Shown: piece by piece, positions 1 through 7,702 of the stretch | How the letters are laid out: each line of letters begins with the position of its first letter | Numbering within the stretch: the first letter of the stretch is position 1 | Assembly: GCA_902803725.1 (NCBI GenBank) | Contig: CADCRD010000171.1 | Coordinates: 1-15,246, forward strand | Length of the DNA stretch: 15,246 nucleotides | Direction of reading: 5' to 3' | Origin: an uncultured Eubacteriales bacterium | Lineage (GTDB): Bacteria; Bacillota; Clostridia; Peptostreptococcales; Anaerovoracaceae | The notes under the pieces: model-generated | What the model was told of the DNA's origin: nothing | Databases searched by the model: none | The model's input: only the letters and a program-made list of their open reading frames with translations | Program-made: the position numbers and the translations under genes

Positions 1-15
1 AAAGGAGAAAACAAA

Positions 16-918
16 ATGAAAACATGTGATCTGCATACACATTCATATTATTCGGACGGATCGTTTTCGCCGGCGGAAATAATTCGCATAGCAAAAGAAT
101 CAGGGGTATCAGCCGTTGCTCTGACGGATCACAATACCACTAAGGGTCTTTATGAGTTTATATCATACGGCACAGAATCGTCAGAAGGGGCAGCGTCAGC
201 TGTATCGTCTGCCGGACCGGAAACGAATTCGGGTCATCAGAATATCACATTGGTTGCCGGATGTGAATTTACGACAGAATTTGAAAAAAAAGAAGTACAT
301 ATAGTCGGACTCTTTTTGCCAAAGGCCTCATGGCCGGACATAGAAGAATATGTCGCGCCAATGAAGGCCTCAAAGCATGAAAGTAATATCACTCTGATAG
401 AAAGACTAAACAGAGGCGGATATGATATCACTTATGAAGAGGTGACGGATATAACGGATGCCGACGAGTTCAACCGGGCGCATGTGGCGAGAATACTGTT
501 TAAAAAGGGATATGTCGAAAGCGTGAAAGATGCCTTTGATAAGCTGTTGTTTGAAGGAGGCGGATTCTTTTATCCTCCTGAAAGACCTGATGTGTTTGAA
601 ACGATCAGGTTCATCCGCAGCTGCGGCGGCGTGCCGGTCCTTGCACATCCATTTTTGAATCTGGATGAGGATGAACTCAGAAGGTTCATTCCTCATGCAA
701 AAGAAGAGGGCCTTTCAGCAATGGAGACAAGATACTCTAAATTCGATGCAGCGGATACTAAAAGAGCATCAGATCTGGCTGATGAATTTGGCCTTTTACA
801 CAGCGGCGGCTCGGATTTTCACGGTGATGCAAAGCCCGGCATCAGTCTGGGCACCGGACGCGGAGATCTCGTTGTTCCGTACAGATATTACGAGGAACTG
901 CAAAAGATCCGGATCTGA
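16..918 (+). CDS. PHP-domain metal-dependent phosphoesterase (TrpH/YciV-like)
   Basis: A 300-residue protein of the polymerase-and-histidinol-phosphatase (PHP) family. It has the expected chain of metal ligands: DLHTHS at residues 5-10, LTDHNT at 36-41, GCEF at 82-85 (Glu84), His95, His156, LAHP at 209-212 and SGGSDFHG at 263-270. The full set suggests an active trinuclear-metal phosphoesterase. The closest known group is TrpH/YciV, which includes nucleoside 3',5'-bisphosphate phosphatases and the E. coli 5'-3' exonuclease RNase AM; substrate here is inferred only. The start is set by AAAGGAG at 1-7, 8 bases before ATG. A Ser/Gly/Ala-rich stretch at about residues 52-74, between the LTDH and GCEF motifs, looks like an added loop. 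The stop codon directly abuts that of the convergent cardiolipin synthase gene. Upstream context lies outside the window. Confidence 0.9.
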   Translation: MKTCDLHTHSYYSDGSFSPAEIIRIAKESGVSAVALTDHNTTKGLYEFISYGTESSEGAASAVSSAGPETNSGHQNITLVAGCEFTTEFEKKEVHIVGLFLPKASWPDIEEYVAPMKASKHESNITLIERLNRGGYDITYEEVTDITDADEFNRAHVARILFKKGYVESVKDAFDKLLFEGGGFFYPPERPDVFETIRFIRSCGGVPVLAHPFLNLDEDELRRFIPHAKEEGLSAMETRYSKFDAADTKRASDLADEFGLLHSGGSDFHGDAKPGISLGTGRGDLVVPYRYYEELQKIRI

Positions 919-2571
919 TCACATAAGAGGAGCGAACGGCTTCATCAGCACCCCGATGATTTTGTATTTCAGCGGGGTGTTTTTGATAGTTTCCTGCGTC
1001 ACAGGCTCACAGTATTCAAGGTTATCTTCGATATCATCTCTGATGTCGCTGATGCAAGGCGTCTGATACAGAAATACACCGCATTCAAAATGATGATAAA
1101 GACTGCGGTAATCAAAATTGATCGTTCCCACGACCGCCTTGCAGTCATCGCTCAGACAGACTTTTGAATGGACGAATCCGGGGGTATATTCGTAGATCTT
1201 AACTCCGGACCGGATAAGAGCCTTGTAATGGGATTTTGCAAGAGCGTAAGGAATAGTTTTATCCGGGATGCCGGGAAGGATCAGCCTGACATCGACTCCG
1301 CGGGATGCCGCCAGTCTTATAGCGGATTTCATTTCATCATCCATTATAAGATATGGCGTATGGATATAGACATATTTTTCTGCCGTATTCAGCATGCTGA
1401 TGTAAACGTTTTCTGCTGCTTTGTCATCGTCCATGGGACTGTCGCAGAAAGGCATGACATATCCATCACCGTTTTCATTTTTGAATGAAATATCTGCCCG
1501 GCTGAAATCACGGTGTTCTTTTCTGAGTCCCCACATCTGCAGGAACATGAGAGTGAAGCTTGAGACTGCCTCCCCTTTGAGCATGATGCCGGTATCCTTC
1601 CAGTGTCCGAAACGGACGATATGGTTGATATATTCGTCGGCAAGATTGATCCCGCCGGTAAAAGCTGTCTTGCCGTCTATGACCATGATCTTTCTGTGAT
1701 CTCTGTAGTTGTAGTGTGTTGAAACGAATGGCTTTAACGGGGCGTATGATTTCGCTTTGATTCCTTTTCGTCTCAGCAGCTCAGGGTAGTTGTGGGGAAG
1801 AGTGCTGATCTCGCACATTCCGTCATACATGAATCTGACATCGACACCTTCCTGAGCTTTCCTTATCAGAATATCGAGTATTTTTCCGAACATATAGCCT
1901 TCATCGACTATGAAGTATTCCATAAATATAAAGTCTTCAGCCTTCTCAAGTTCATCGAGCATGCTCTCGAACATTTCCTCCCCTACGGGATAATACTGCA
2001 CATCTGTGTTTTTGAATAAAGGGAAGCATCCGCTGTTGTTCAAATATTTGTTCAGTCCCAGTACTGAGGGTGAATCTTTGATTTCTTCAAGAACTGATTC
2101 ATCCTGGGGAATACGGTCTTTCGATTCATCGATCGATGAATTTACAGCACTTTTCAGCTTGTTATGACCTATGTTGGACTGAGTGTAGATGAAGAATAAC
2201 GGTCCTCCGACTGGTAACATGGCTATTATAAAAAGCCAGGTCATTTTTGCGGATGAGTCCATCTCCTTGTTGAACAGATAGAATGCCATTACAATAGCAA
2301 AGATAAAATGAATAGTCGTTGCTGATCCCAGTTTCTCATCAAACATGATGATAAGGCTGGCGATAATTGCGATCTGAAGAATCAGTAAAACAGCAATAAG
2401 AAAGAATCTGCTGAAGACCAGCCCAAGCAGGCCTTTGGCTCTCGGAGAGGCCAGACGAACCAGGTTCTCGTCTGAATCGCCGTCAGGCGCATAAGTTCCG
2501 ATGTTGAGTACAGACGTTTTTTTGCCTGCCGAACCGGATTTTTCATATATGCTGTCTTGTTTTTCTGACAT
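919..2571 (-). CDS. cls: Cardiolipin synthase (phospholipase D superfamily)
   Basis: A 550-residue membrane enzyme that would condense two phosphatidylglycerol molecules into cardiolipin and glycerol. It carries two HKD phospholipase-D motifs: His292-x-Lys294 with Asp299, followed by FTGG, and His468-x-Lys470 with Asp475, followed by GTINFD. Hydrophobic segments at about residues 50-77, 85-101 and 110-130 anchor it, and the catalytic domains follow from about 190. This order matches Gram-positive Cls proteins. The first 45 residues are hydrophilic and charged, giving a longer N-terminus than the usual roughly 480-510 residue family length. GGAGAA lies 8 bases before the start on the minus strand. 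The gene is divergent from the YczE-like gene and convergent, with zero spacing, with the PHP gene. Substrate specificity within the PLD synthase family is inferred. Confidence 0.93.
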   Translation of the reverse strand: MSEKQDSIYEKSGSAGKKTSVLNIGTYAPDGDSDENLVRLASPRAKGLLGLVFSRFFLIAVLLILQIAIIASLIIMFDEKLGSATTIHFIFAIVMAFYLFNKEMDSSAKMTWLFIIAMLPVGGPLFFIYTQSNIGHNKLKSAVNSSIDESKDRIPQDESVLEEIKDSPSVLGLNKYLNNSGCFPLFKNTDVQYYPVGEEMFESMLDELEKAEDFIFMEYFIVDEGYMFGKILDILIRKAQEGVDVRFMYDGMCEISTLPHNYPELLRRKGIKAKSYAPLKPFVSTHYNYRDHRKIMVIDGKTAFTGGINLADEYINHIVRFGHWKDTGIMLKGEAVSSFTLMFLQMWGLRKEHRDFSRADISFKNENGDGYVMPFCDSPMDDDKAAENVYISMLNTAEKYVYIHTPYLIMDDEMKSAIRLAASRGVDVRLILPGIPDKTIPYALAKSHYKALIRSGVKIYEYTPGFVHSKVCLSDDCKAVVGTINFDYRSLYHHFECGVFLYQTPCISDIRDDIEDNLEYCEPVTQETIKNTPLKYKIIGVLMKPFAPLM

Positions 2572-2679
2572 AATAGTAATTCTCCATATCTGTTTTGATT
2601 TCTGAGTTTGAGCTCTGATCCCGGGGCGTAACTGAACTTTTTCTGCTGCAATACATCCCCGTTAAGGAGCATACAATTT

Positions 2680-2688
2680 ATTTTAGCA
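2680..2688 (-). promoter_or_regulatory. Possible extended -10 promoter for cls
   Basis: On the minus strand the sequence reads TGC-TAAAAT (2688 down to 2680), an extended -10 element with five of six -10 matches. No convincing -35 is seen. It would give a leader of about 100 bases. A small inverted repeat, CACA-acag-TGTG at 2687-2698, overlaps its upstream edge and could be an operator or chance. The remainder of the 306-base gap 2572-2877 holds the cls ribosome binding site and the divergent promoter; I see no small gene in it. Confidence 0.35.
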
Positions 2689-2768
2689 CAACAGTGTGAA
2701 CAAATCACGGTATAACAGAGCAATAAAGGTATGTTTTGGGAAATAGCAGGATAGCAAATGAAAAAAAC

Positions 2769-2797
2769 ATGACACATTCAGGACTTTGTTGTATGAT
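2769..2797 (+). promoter_or_regulatory. Sigma-A-type promoter for the YczE-like gene
   Basis: ATGACA at 2769-2774 (-35, five of six matches to TTGACA) is separated by exactly 17 bases from TATGAT at 2792-2797 (-10, five of six). The start point would be near 2804, leaving a leader of about 74 bases before the ATG at 2878. It probably drives the yczE-like and FAD-protein genes. Confidence 0.6.
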
Positions 2798-2877
2798 ACT
2801 TCTGTTGCCTGACAGCACGCCGAAGAAGGATATAAATATTGTAACTAATCAAGAACTGAAGCAGGTGGATCCGAATC

Positions 2878-3549
2878 ATGAAACTCAATATAGAAAAAAA
2901 TGATCTTCTGCAATGGATCAGATATACAGCCGGTCTGGCAATATGCGGATTCGTTATATATTGTCTGACAAAAACAGAACTTGGGCTTGCTCCATGGGAG
3001 ATACTTTCAAAAGGTATTTCGATGCATTGCCCGCTCAGTTTTGGTCAGGTGATCATAGCTGTCAGTGTGGTCGTTTTTATCATCGATCTGCTGATGAAAG
3101 AGGTGATCGGTGTTGGCATGATCCTGGACACGATACTTGTTGGGGTATTTGTGGATCTGTTCACATGGCTGGATCTGATGCCTGCATTTAACGGGTACAT
3201 AGTTAAGATCTGTGTATATATTGCAGGTCTGGTGTTCATGGGACTGGCGCAGTATCTGTGCATGTCTTCCGGGCAGGGGCTGGGGCCGAGAGATACACTC
3301 ATAGTAGGGACCGGAAAAAGGCTGAGAGGCATTCCTATCGGAGCGGTCCAGATGGGAATACTGGTAATGGTTTTTCTGGGAGGCTGGATGCTCGGAGGTC
3401 CGGTCGGACCGGGAACAGTGCTGTCTGTGGCACTTCTGGGTCCTGCTCTTCAGCTTTGGTGCGGCATTTTTCATTTTGAACCCAGAGATATCAGCAATAA
3501 AAGTCTGCTGGATTATATCAGGATAGATAAAAACGATCATTTGTGTTAA
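2878..3549 (+). CDS. YczE/YyaS/YitT-type integral membrane protein
   Basis: A 223-residue polytopic membrane protein of the Bacillus YczE-like family. Hydrophobic segments lie at about residues 15-31, 56-72, 82-97, 108-127, 152-170 and 178-197. The family signature is visible as GLAPWE at 36-41, SxGQGLGPRDT at 130-140 and GGPVGPGT at 173-180. The biochemical role of the family is not established; members are often annotated only as membrane proteins, and some sit beside regulators or antibiotic clusters. AGGTGG at 2863-2868 lies 9 bases before ATG. The FAD-protein gene starts 51 bases after its stop without a visible terminator, so the two are probably cotranscribed. Confidence 0.82.
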   Translation: MKLNIEKNDLLQWIRYTAGLAICGFVIYCLTKTELGLAPWEILSKGISMHCPLSFGQVIIAVSVVVFIIDLLMKEVIGVGMILDTILVGVFVDLFTWLDLMPAFNGYIVKICVYIAGLVFMGLAQYLCMSSGQGLGPRDTLIVGTGKRLRGIPIGAVQMGILVMVFLGGWMLGGPVGPGTVLSVALLGPALQLWCGIFHFEPRDISNKSLLDYIRIDKNDHLC

Positions 3550-3600
3550 AATACTTTGTTGTTTCAGAATACGGACAAGACAGGATACAGGAGGGTAACT

Positions 3601-5004
3601 ATGCGATATGATGTATTGATAATCGGAGCCGGCCCGGGAGGCATTTTTTCAGCTTATGAGCTTACAAAACTCGATAAAACGCTGAAGATAGCTGTAATAG
3701 AAGCCGGAAATGTTCTTGAAAAGAGAATATGTCCGATAGACGGCAGGAATATAAAGTCGTGTGTTAATTGTGAAACCTGCGCGATAATGCGCGGCTTCGG
3801 AGGAGCAGGTGCCTTTTCCGACGGGAAATACAATATAACAAACGATTTCGGAGGAACCTTGCATGAATATATCGGCCGTAATACAGCGATCGAACTGATG
3901 GAATATGTAGATGAGATCAACTGCAGGTTTGGCGGTGCGGGGACAAAAATGTATTCGACTGCTAAGAGCGCTATGAAGAAAAAGTGCATGCAGAATAAGC
4001 TGAAACTGCTGGATGCGCGGGTCCGTCATCTGGGAACTGACATCAATTATATCGTTCTCGGTAATATATATGATGAACTGAAAGATAAAGTCGATTTTTA
4101 TTTTAATACGGCAATACAGTCCATAGAAAAAATGGAAGATGGCTACAGGGTAAGGAGCGAAAAGCCCGAAAGCGGCAGTGAGCATGCTGAAGAAAAAGTT
4201 TTCGAAGGTGACAAATGCATCATTTCTGTAGGCCGCAGCGGCAGCAAATGGATGGAATCTGTATGCAGTGAGCTGGATATCCCCACAAAATCAAACCGTG
4301 TGGATCTCGGCGTCCGCGTTGAGCTGCCGGCAGTTATTTTTGAAGATATAACGGATGAACTGTACGAAGGCAAGATCGTTTACAGAACAGAAAAATTCGA
4401 AGACCGTGTACGCACATTCTGCATGAATCCGAACGGCATCGTTGTTTCTGAAAATACGAACGGGATAGTGACAGTAAACGGGCACAGTTTTGAGGATGAA
4501 AACAGAAAGACTGAAAATACGAATTTTGCGCTGCTGGTCGCAAAACATTTTTCAGAGCCGTTCAAAGACAGCAATGAATATGGCGAAAGTATAGCGAGAT
4601 TGTCCAATATGCTGGGAGGAGGCGTGATAGTGCAGCGTTTCGGTGATCTGGAGCGGGGACGCCGCAGTGTTCAGAAAAGAATAGATGAAGGGACTGTTCG
4701 TCCGACTCTGAATGCGACACCGGGGGATCTGAGCCTGGTGCTGCCCAAGCGTCTGATGGACGGCATCATAGAGATGATATATGCTCTGGATAAGATCGCG
4801 CCGGGAGTAGCCAATGATGATACGCTGCTGTATGGGGTCGAGGTCAAATTCTACAATATGGAAGTTCAGCTCGACAATAATCTGGAGACGATCCACAAGG
4901 GCCTTTATGTGATCGGTGATGGCAGTGGTGTTACACACTCGCTGTCGCACGCTTCGGCCAGCGGAGTATATGTTGCACGCCACATTGCCGGGAAGTACAG
5001 ATAA
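3601..5004 (+). CDS. FAD-dependent oxidoreductase, COG2509-like
   Basis: A 467-residue flavoprotein. The N-terminal dinucleotide-binding fold shows GAGPGG at residues 9-14 and an acidic residue after the second strand (VIEAG at 32-36). A cysteine-rich segment follows, with Cys44, Cys54, Cys57 and Cys60, then the family-typical GFGGAGAFSDGKYN at 65-78. The C-terminus has the FAD-closing motif LYVIGDGSGVTHSLSHASAS (from about 435). This layout matches the uncharacterised FAD-dependent dehydrogenases of COG2509; substrate is unknown. The four cysteines could bind a metal or act in thiol redox, which is inference. I chose ATG 3601 because AGGAGGG at 3589-3595 lies 5 bases upstream; an in-frame TTG at 3556 adds 15 residues but lacks a good ribosome binding site. 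Confidence 0.85.
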   Translation: MRYDVLIIGAGPGGIFSAYELTKLDKTLKIAVIEAGNVLEKRICPIDGRNIKSCVNCETCAIMRGFGGAGAFSDGKYNITNDFGGTLHEYIGRNTAIELMEYVDEINCRFGGAGTKMYSTAKSAMKKKCMQNKLKLLDARVRHLGTDINYIVLGNIYDELKDKVDFYFNTAIQSIEKMEDGYRVRSEKPESGSEHAEEKVFEGDKCIISVGRSGSKWMESVCSELDIPTKSNRVDLGVRVELPAVIFEDITDELYEGKIVYRTEKFEDRVRTFCMNPNGIVVSENTNGIVTVNGHSFEDENRKTENTNFALLVAKHFSEPFKDSNEYGESIARLSNMLGGGVIVQRFGDLERGRRSVQKRIDEGTVRPTLNATPGDLSLVLPKRLMDGIIEMIYALDKIAPGVANDDTLLYGVEVKFYNMEVQLDNNLETIHKGLYVIGDGSGVTHSLSHASASGVYVARHIAGKYR

Positions 5005-5024
5005 TCAGTAAGCAATCAGTAAGC
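5003..5024 (+). repeat. Perfect 11-bp tandem duplication at a stop codon
   Basis: AATCAGTAAGC occurs twice, back to back, at 5003-5013 and 5014-5024. The first copy includes the last two bases of the FAD-protein stop codon. It looks like a recent slippage duplication in the gene's 3' flank. Confidence 0.9.
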
Positions 5025-5025
5025 G

Positions 5026-5048
5026 GATGCCGGTATTTGGCCGGTATC
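5026..5048 (+). other. Stem-loop between the FAD-protein and alcohol dehydrogenase genes
   Basis: GATGCCGG at 5026-5033 pairs with CCGGTATC at 5041-5048, an 8-bp stem with one G-U pair and a 7-base loop. It is followed by ATAATAGTTG, not a T run, so it is a poor intrinsic terminator. It may attenuate or protect the 3' end of the upstream message. Confidence 0.55.
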
Positions 5049-5095
5049 ATAATAGTTGATCAGAAAATAATAAACATCAAAAAGGAAACTGACAT

Positions 5096-6322
5096 ATGAA
5101 TATTTTTAAAAAGACATTTTGCCGCGGCTTTCAGGGAGCTTTTTACGTTGCAATGCCGGTATTACCGTATAAGGATCCGGATATAATAGACTCGATCGGC
5201 GATATCCCGGATATTTTAAATAAAGAAGGGATCAAAAGACCGCTGGTCGTGACGGACAGCAATCTTTCCGCTATCGGAGCTTCAAAAAATCTTACGGATG
5301 TACTGGATGCAGCCGGGACCGACTACGTCTTTTTTGACAAGGCGTTTCCCAATCCGACAACAGATCTTGTTGAAAGAGCATATGGGAAATTTATATCGGG
5401 AAACTGTGACGGACTGATCAGTTATGGCGGAGGTTCACCGATGGATGTTGCAAAAGCCGTCGGTATAAGGGTCGTTCATCCGAACAAAAAGCTTACGCAG
5501 CTGGCCGGGATCGTAAAGGTATGGAAAAAGCTGCCGCCGATAATAGCCATACCTACAACGGCCGGAACAGGAAGCGAGACCTCAGTCACAACGATCCTGG
5601 TGGATTCTGAAACGAGACACAAATTCGGAATCAGTGATTTTCCTCTGATACCCAAATATGCGGTGCTGGATCCGGTGACCATTCATGAACTGCCAAGAGA
5701 TATCGCAGCATCGACCGGACTTGATGCTCTGGTGCATGCTCTGGAAGCTTATATTAACAGATCGCACACAAAAGAATCCAGAAACTACTGCGAACTGGCA
5801 GTCAAATGGATATTTGTCAGTCTTAAGGACTCGGTGGATCACAAAAGCGAGGAAGCAGAAAGGCAGATGCTTCTGGCATCACACTATGCGGGAAGAGCGC
5901 TTTCGAGAGCTTATGTCGGATATATCCATGCGGTATCGCACAGTCTCAGCGGTATGTACGATCTGCCACACGGATGGACAAATGCTGTTCTGACTCCTAT
6001 CGTACTGAGAATGTACGGTCCTGTAGTTAATAAAAAGCTGGCCCGCCTTGCGAGGTGTGCGGGCATAGGAAAGGCGGATGAAACAGAAGCTGAGCTTGCG
6101 GAAAAATTCATCGCAGCATTCGAAGAAATGAACAGATTCTATGGAATACCGGATCACATAGACGCAATCAGAGAAGAACACATCCCCAGGATGGCCCGCT
6201 ATGCTGCCAAAGAAGCAAACCCGGTCTATCCCGTTCCGGTCCTGTGGACGGCTGAGGATCTTGAAGAGGTTTACAGAAGAGTTATGCCGGGAAGCGGACA
6301 CAGCAGGGGTAATGATAAATGA
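5096..6322 (+). CDS. Iron-containing alcohol dehydrogenase
   Basis: A 408-residue group III alcohol dehydrogenase. It has the NAD(P)-binding glycine motif GGGSPMDVAK at 111-120 and the family signature PTTAGTGSE at 153-161. The four metal ligands are intact and correctly spaced: Asp210 and His214 in TGLDALVHALEAY, His278 in GYIHAVSH and His292 in PHGW. Family members reduce aldehydes to alcohols (butanol, ethanol, 1,3-propanediol, lactaldehyde) to recycle NAD(P)H in fermentation; the exact substrate cannot be read from sequence. The segment before GGGSPMD (about 1-110) is the Rossmann-like half and the rest is the all-helical half, giving a full-length enzyme slightly longer than the usual 380-390 residues. 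AAAGGAA at 5081-5087 lies 8 bases before ATG. No clear promoter is seen in the 91-base gap, so read-through from upstream is likely. Confidence 0.92.
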   Translation: MNIFKKTFCRGFQGAFYVAMPVLPYKDPDIIDSIGDIPDILNKEGIKRPLVVTDSNLSAIGASKNLTDVLDAAGTDYVFFDKAFPNPTTDLVERAYGKFISGNCDGLISYGGGSPMDVAKAVGIRVVHPNKKLTQLAGIVKVWKKLPPIIAIPTTAGTGSETSVTTILVDSETRHKFGISDFPLIPKYAVLDPVTIHELPRDIAASTGLDALVHALEAYINRSHTKESRNYCELAVKWIFVSLKDSVDHKSEEAERQMLLASHYAGRALSRAYVGYIHAVSHSLSGMYDLPHGWTNAVLTPIVLRMYGPVVNKKLARLARCAGIGKADETEAELAEKFIAAFEEMNRFYGIPDHIDAIREEHIPRMARYAAKEANPVYPVPVLWTAEDLEEVYRRVMPGSGHSRGNDK

Positions 6323-6324
6323 CG

Positions 6325-6343
6325 CACATAATTATGCATGTGT
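6325..6343 (+). repeat. Short AT-rich inverted repeat upstream of the CDF gene
   Basis: CACAT and ATGTG flank an AT-rich core containing the 10-base palindrome CATAATTATG. It may be an operator for a metal regulator or chance; no known consensus is matched well. Confidence 0.3.
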
Positions 6344-6374
6344 GAAAAGAAAATAATGGAGGGTTTGAAAGGTC

Positions 6375-7487
6375 ATGGATAATTCAAAGCGGCAAAAAAC
6401 AATAATAAAAGCCAGCATCATAGGGATCCTTGCAAATGTAGCTCTTTCAGCGATAAAGGCGGCTATAGGATTGTTTTCTCACTCTATCGCTATCGTTCTT
6501 GATGCTGTAAATAATTTATCCGATGCACTTTCTTCTATTGTTACGATCATCGGGGCGAAGCTGGCAGGGAAAAAGCCTGACAGAAAACATCCTCTCGGGC
6601 ATGGAAGAGTTGAATATCTGAGTGCGATGATCGTATCAGCTCTCGTACTTTATGCAGGCATAACCTCAATGATCGAGTCGGTCAAAAAAATCATGCATCC
6701 CCAGATGCCTCAATACAAGGCCGTTTCACTCATCATCATTGCGATTGCCATAGTTGTAAAAATAGTACTGGGCAGATATGTGAAAAAGCAGGGAGAAAAA
6801 GTGGATTCAAGTTCACTTGTCGCATCAGGAGCAGATGCTATGTTCGATGCGATACTTTCAGCCTCGGTCCTTGCCAGTGCTCTTATCTTTGTATGGACCG
6901 GGGTATCTCTTGAAGCATACGTAGGTGTTCTGATCTCGGTGTTTATCATAAAGGCCGGCATCGAAATGATGAAAGAAACGTATGACGACATTCTGGGGCA
7001 CAGGGCTGACGCGGAATTGTCGCGGAAAATCAAAAAATTACTGGTTCAGGAGCCGGAGATAAGAGGAGCTTATGACCTGTTCTTGTACAATTACGGACCC
7101 GGCAGAGATTATGCTTCGGTACATATCGAACTTCCTGATACGATGACTGTTAATGAGGTCGACATTCTGACCAGAAAGGTGCAGTTAAAGGTATACAAGG
7201 AGACAGGGGTCATCCTGACAGGTGTGGGCGTTTATTCATATAACACCAGTGATGACGAGGCTGCGAAGATAAGAAACAATATTCAGGAGATCGTACTGTC
7301 TCACGAGTGGGCGCTGCAGATGCATGGATTTTTCGCTGATACAGACAAAAAAACCATCAGATTTGATGTTGTAATGAGTTTTGACATCGATCATTCCGAA
7401 GGGCGTGCCTGCATTTATGAAGAAATAAAGAAGCTTTATCCTGAATATACCGTAACGGTGCTTCCGGATATCGATATAACCGATTGA
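6375..7487 (+). CDS. Cation diffusion facilitator transporter, probably Mn/Fe-type
   Basis: A 370-residue CDF antiporter that would export divalent metal using proton exchange. Transmembrane segments lie at about 11-33, 37-61, 82-100, 114-134, 151-175 and 179-197, with the family motif HPLGHGR at 72-78. The intramembrane metal site appears to be Asn46-x3-Asp50 in the second segment and Asp154-x3-Asp158 in the fifth. The lack of His at these positions argues against a classical zinc site; an Asn/Asp set resembles the manganese-exporting branch (MntE-like), an inference. Two similar alpha/beta cytoplasmic domains follow, at about 210-287 and 298-368, where zinc CDFs such as YiiP have one. GGAGGG at 6358-6363 lies 11 bases before ATG. 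The 52-base gap from the alcohol dehydrogenase gene has no terminator. Confidence 0.92.
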   Translation: MDNSKRQKTIIKASIIGILANVALSAIKAAIGLFSHSIAIVLDAVNNLSDALSSIVTIIGAKLAGKKPDRKHPLGHGRVEYLSAMIVSALVLYAGITSMIESVKKIMHPQMPQYKAVSLIIIAIAIVVKIVLGRYVKKQGEKVDSSSLVASGADAMFDAILSASVLASALIFVWTGVSLEAYVGVLISVFIIKAGIEMMKETYDDILGHRADAELSRKIKKLLVQEPEIRGAYDLFLYNYGPGRDYASVHIELPDTMTVNEVDILTRKVQLKVYKETGVILTGVGVYSYNTSDDEAAKIRNNIQEIVLSHEWALQMHGFFADTDKKTIRFDVVMSFDIDHSEGRACIYEEIKKLYPEYTVTVLPDIDITD

Positions 7488-7563
7488 TGGTATCAAAAAT
7501 GTGAAGATGACAGCAGTGAGTGCAACTTTTTTTGTGTATTTGTAGATTATATTAATGCAAATG

Positions 7564-7572
7564 TGGTATAAT
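7564..7572 (+). promoter_or_regulatory. Extended -10 promoter for fprA
   Basis: TGG-TATAAT at 7564-7572 is a perfect -10 hexamer with an extended TGn. The -35 region is weak (TAGATT-like, near 7543-7548). The expected start near 7579 leaves a leader of about 124 bases before the fprA ATG. Confidence 0.6.
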
Positions 7573-7578
7573 CGCTAA

Positions 7579-7702
7579 CGGTTTTGTTCATCGCTCTAAG
7601 TTCCGCAGCATGATGCAGTAAGCTGCCGGCTTTAAACCGGCGTAATGGACATCCGGATAAACAAGATGATGATATAACTGATAATAAAAGGAGATAATAT
7701 TA
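7579..7702 (+). other. Foldable 5' leader of fprA, unassigned
   Basis: The leader holds two mutually exclusive GC-rich pairings. GCAGC at 7605-7609 can pair with GCTGC at 7622-7626, while GCCGG at 7625-7629 can pair with CCGGC at 7637-7641 around a 7-base loop. TTGTT at 7584-7588 can close the whole region with AACAA at 7660-7664. There is no T run, so any switch would act on translation or RNA stability. It does not match a riboswitch class I can recall. It ends with the ribosome binding site AAGGAG at 7688-7693. Confidence 0.3.

Noticed and set aside
2382..2777. 131-codon minus-strand frame overlapping the cls start and its promoter region
   Set aside because: It overlaps the strongly supported cls frame and has no family signature.
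3556..3600. TTG start for the FAD protein
   Set aside because: ATG 3601 has AGGAGGG at ideal spacing and starts right before the FAD-binding strand.
7484..7496. FNR-like palindrome TTGAT-N3-ATCAA at the end of the CDF gene
   Set aside because: FNR/CRP-type sites need a 4-base spacer; this has 3, and it overlaps the stop codon far from the fprA -10.
7515..7534. Possible terminator after the CDF gene (GCAGTGAGTGC then a T run)
   Set aside because: The stem is only 3 bp, too weak to call despite the T run.
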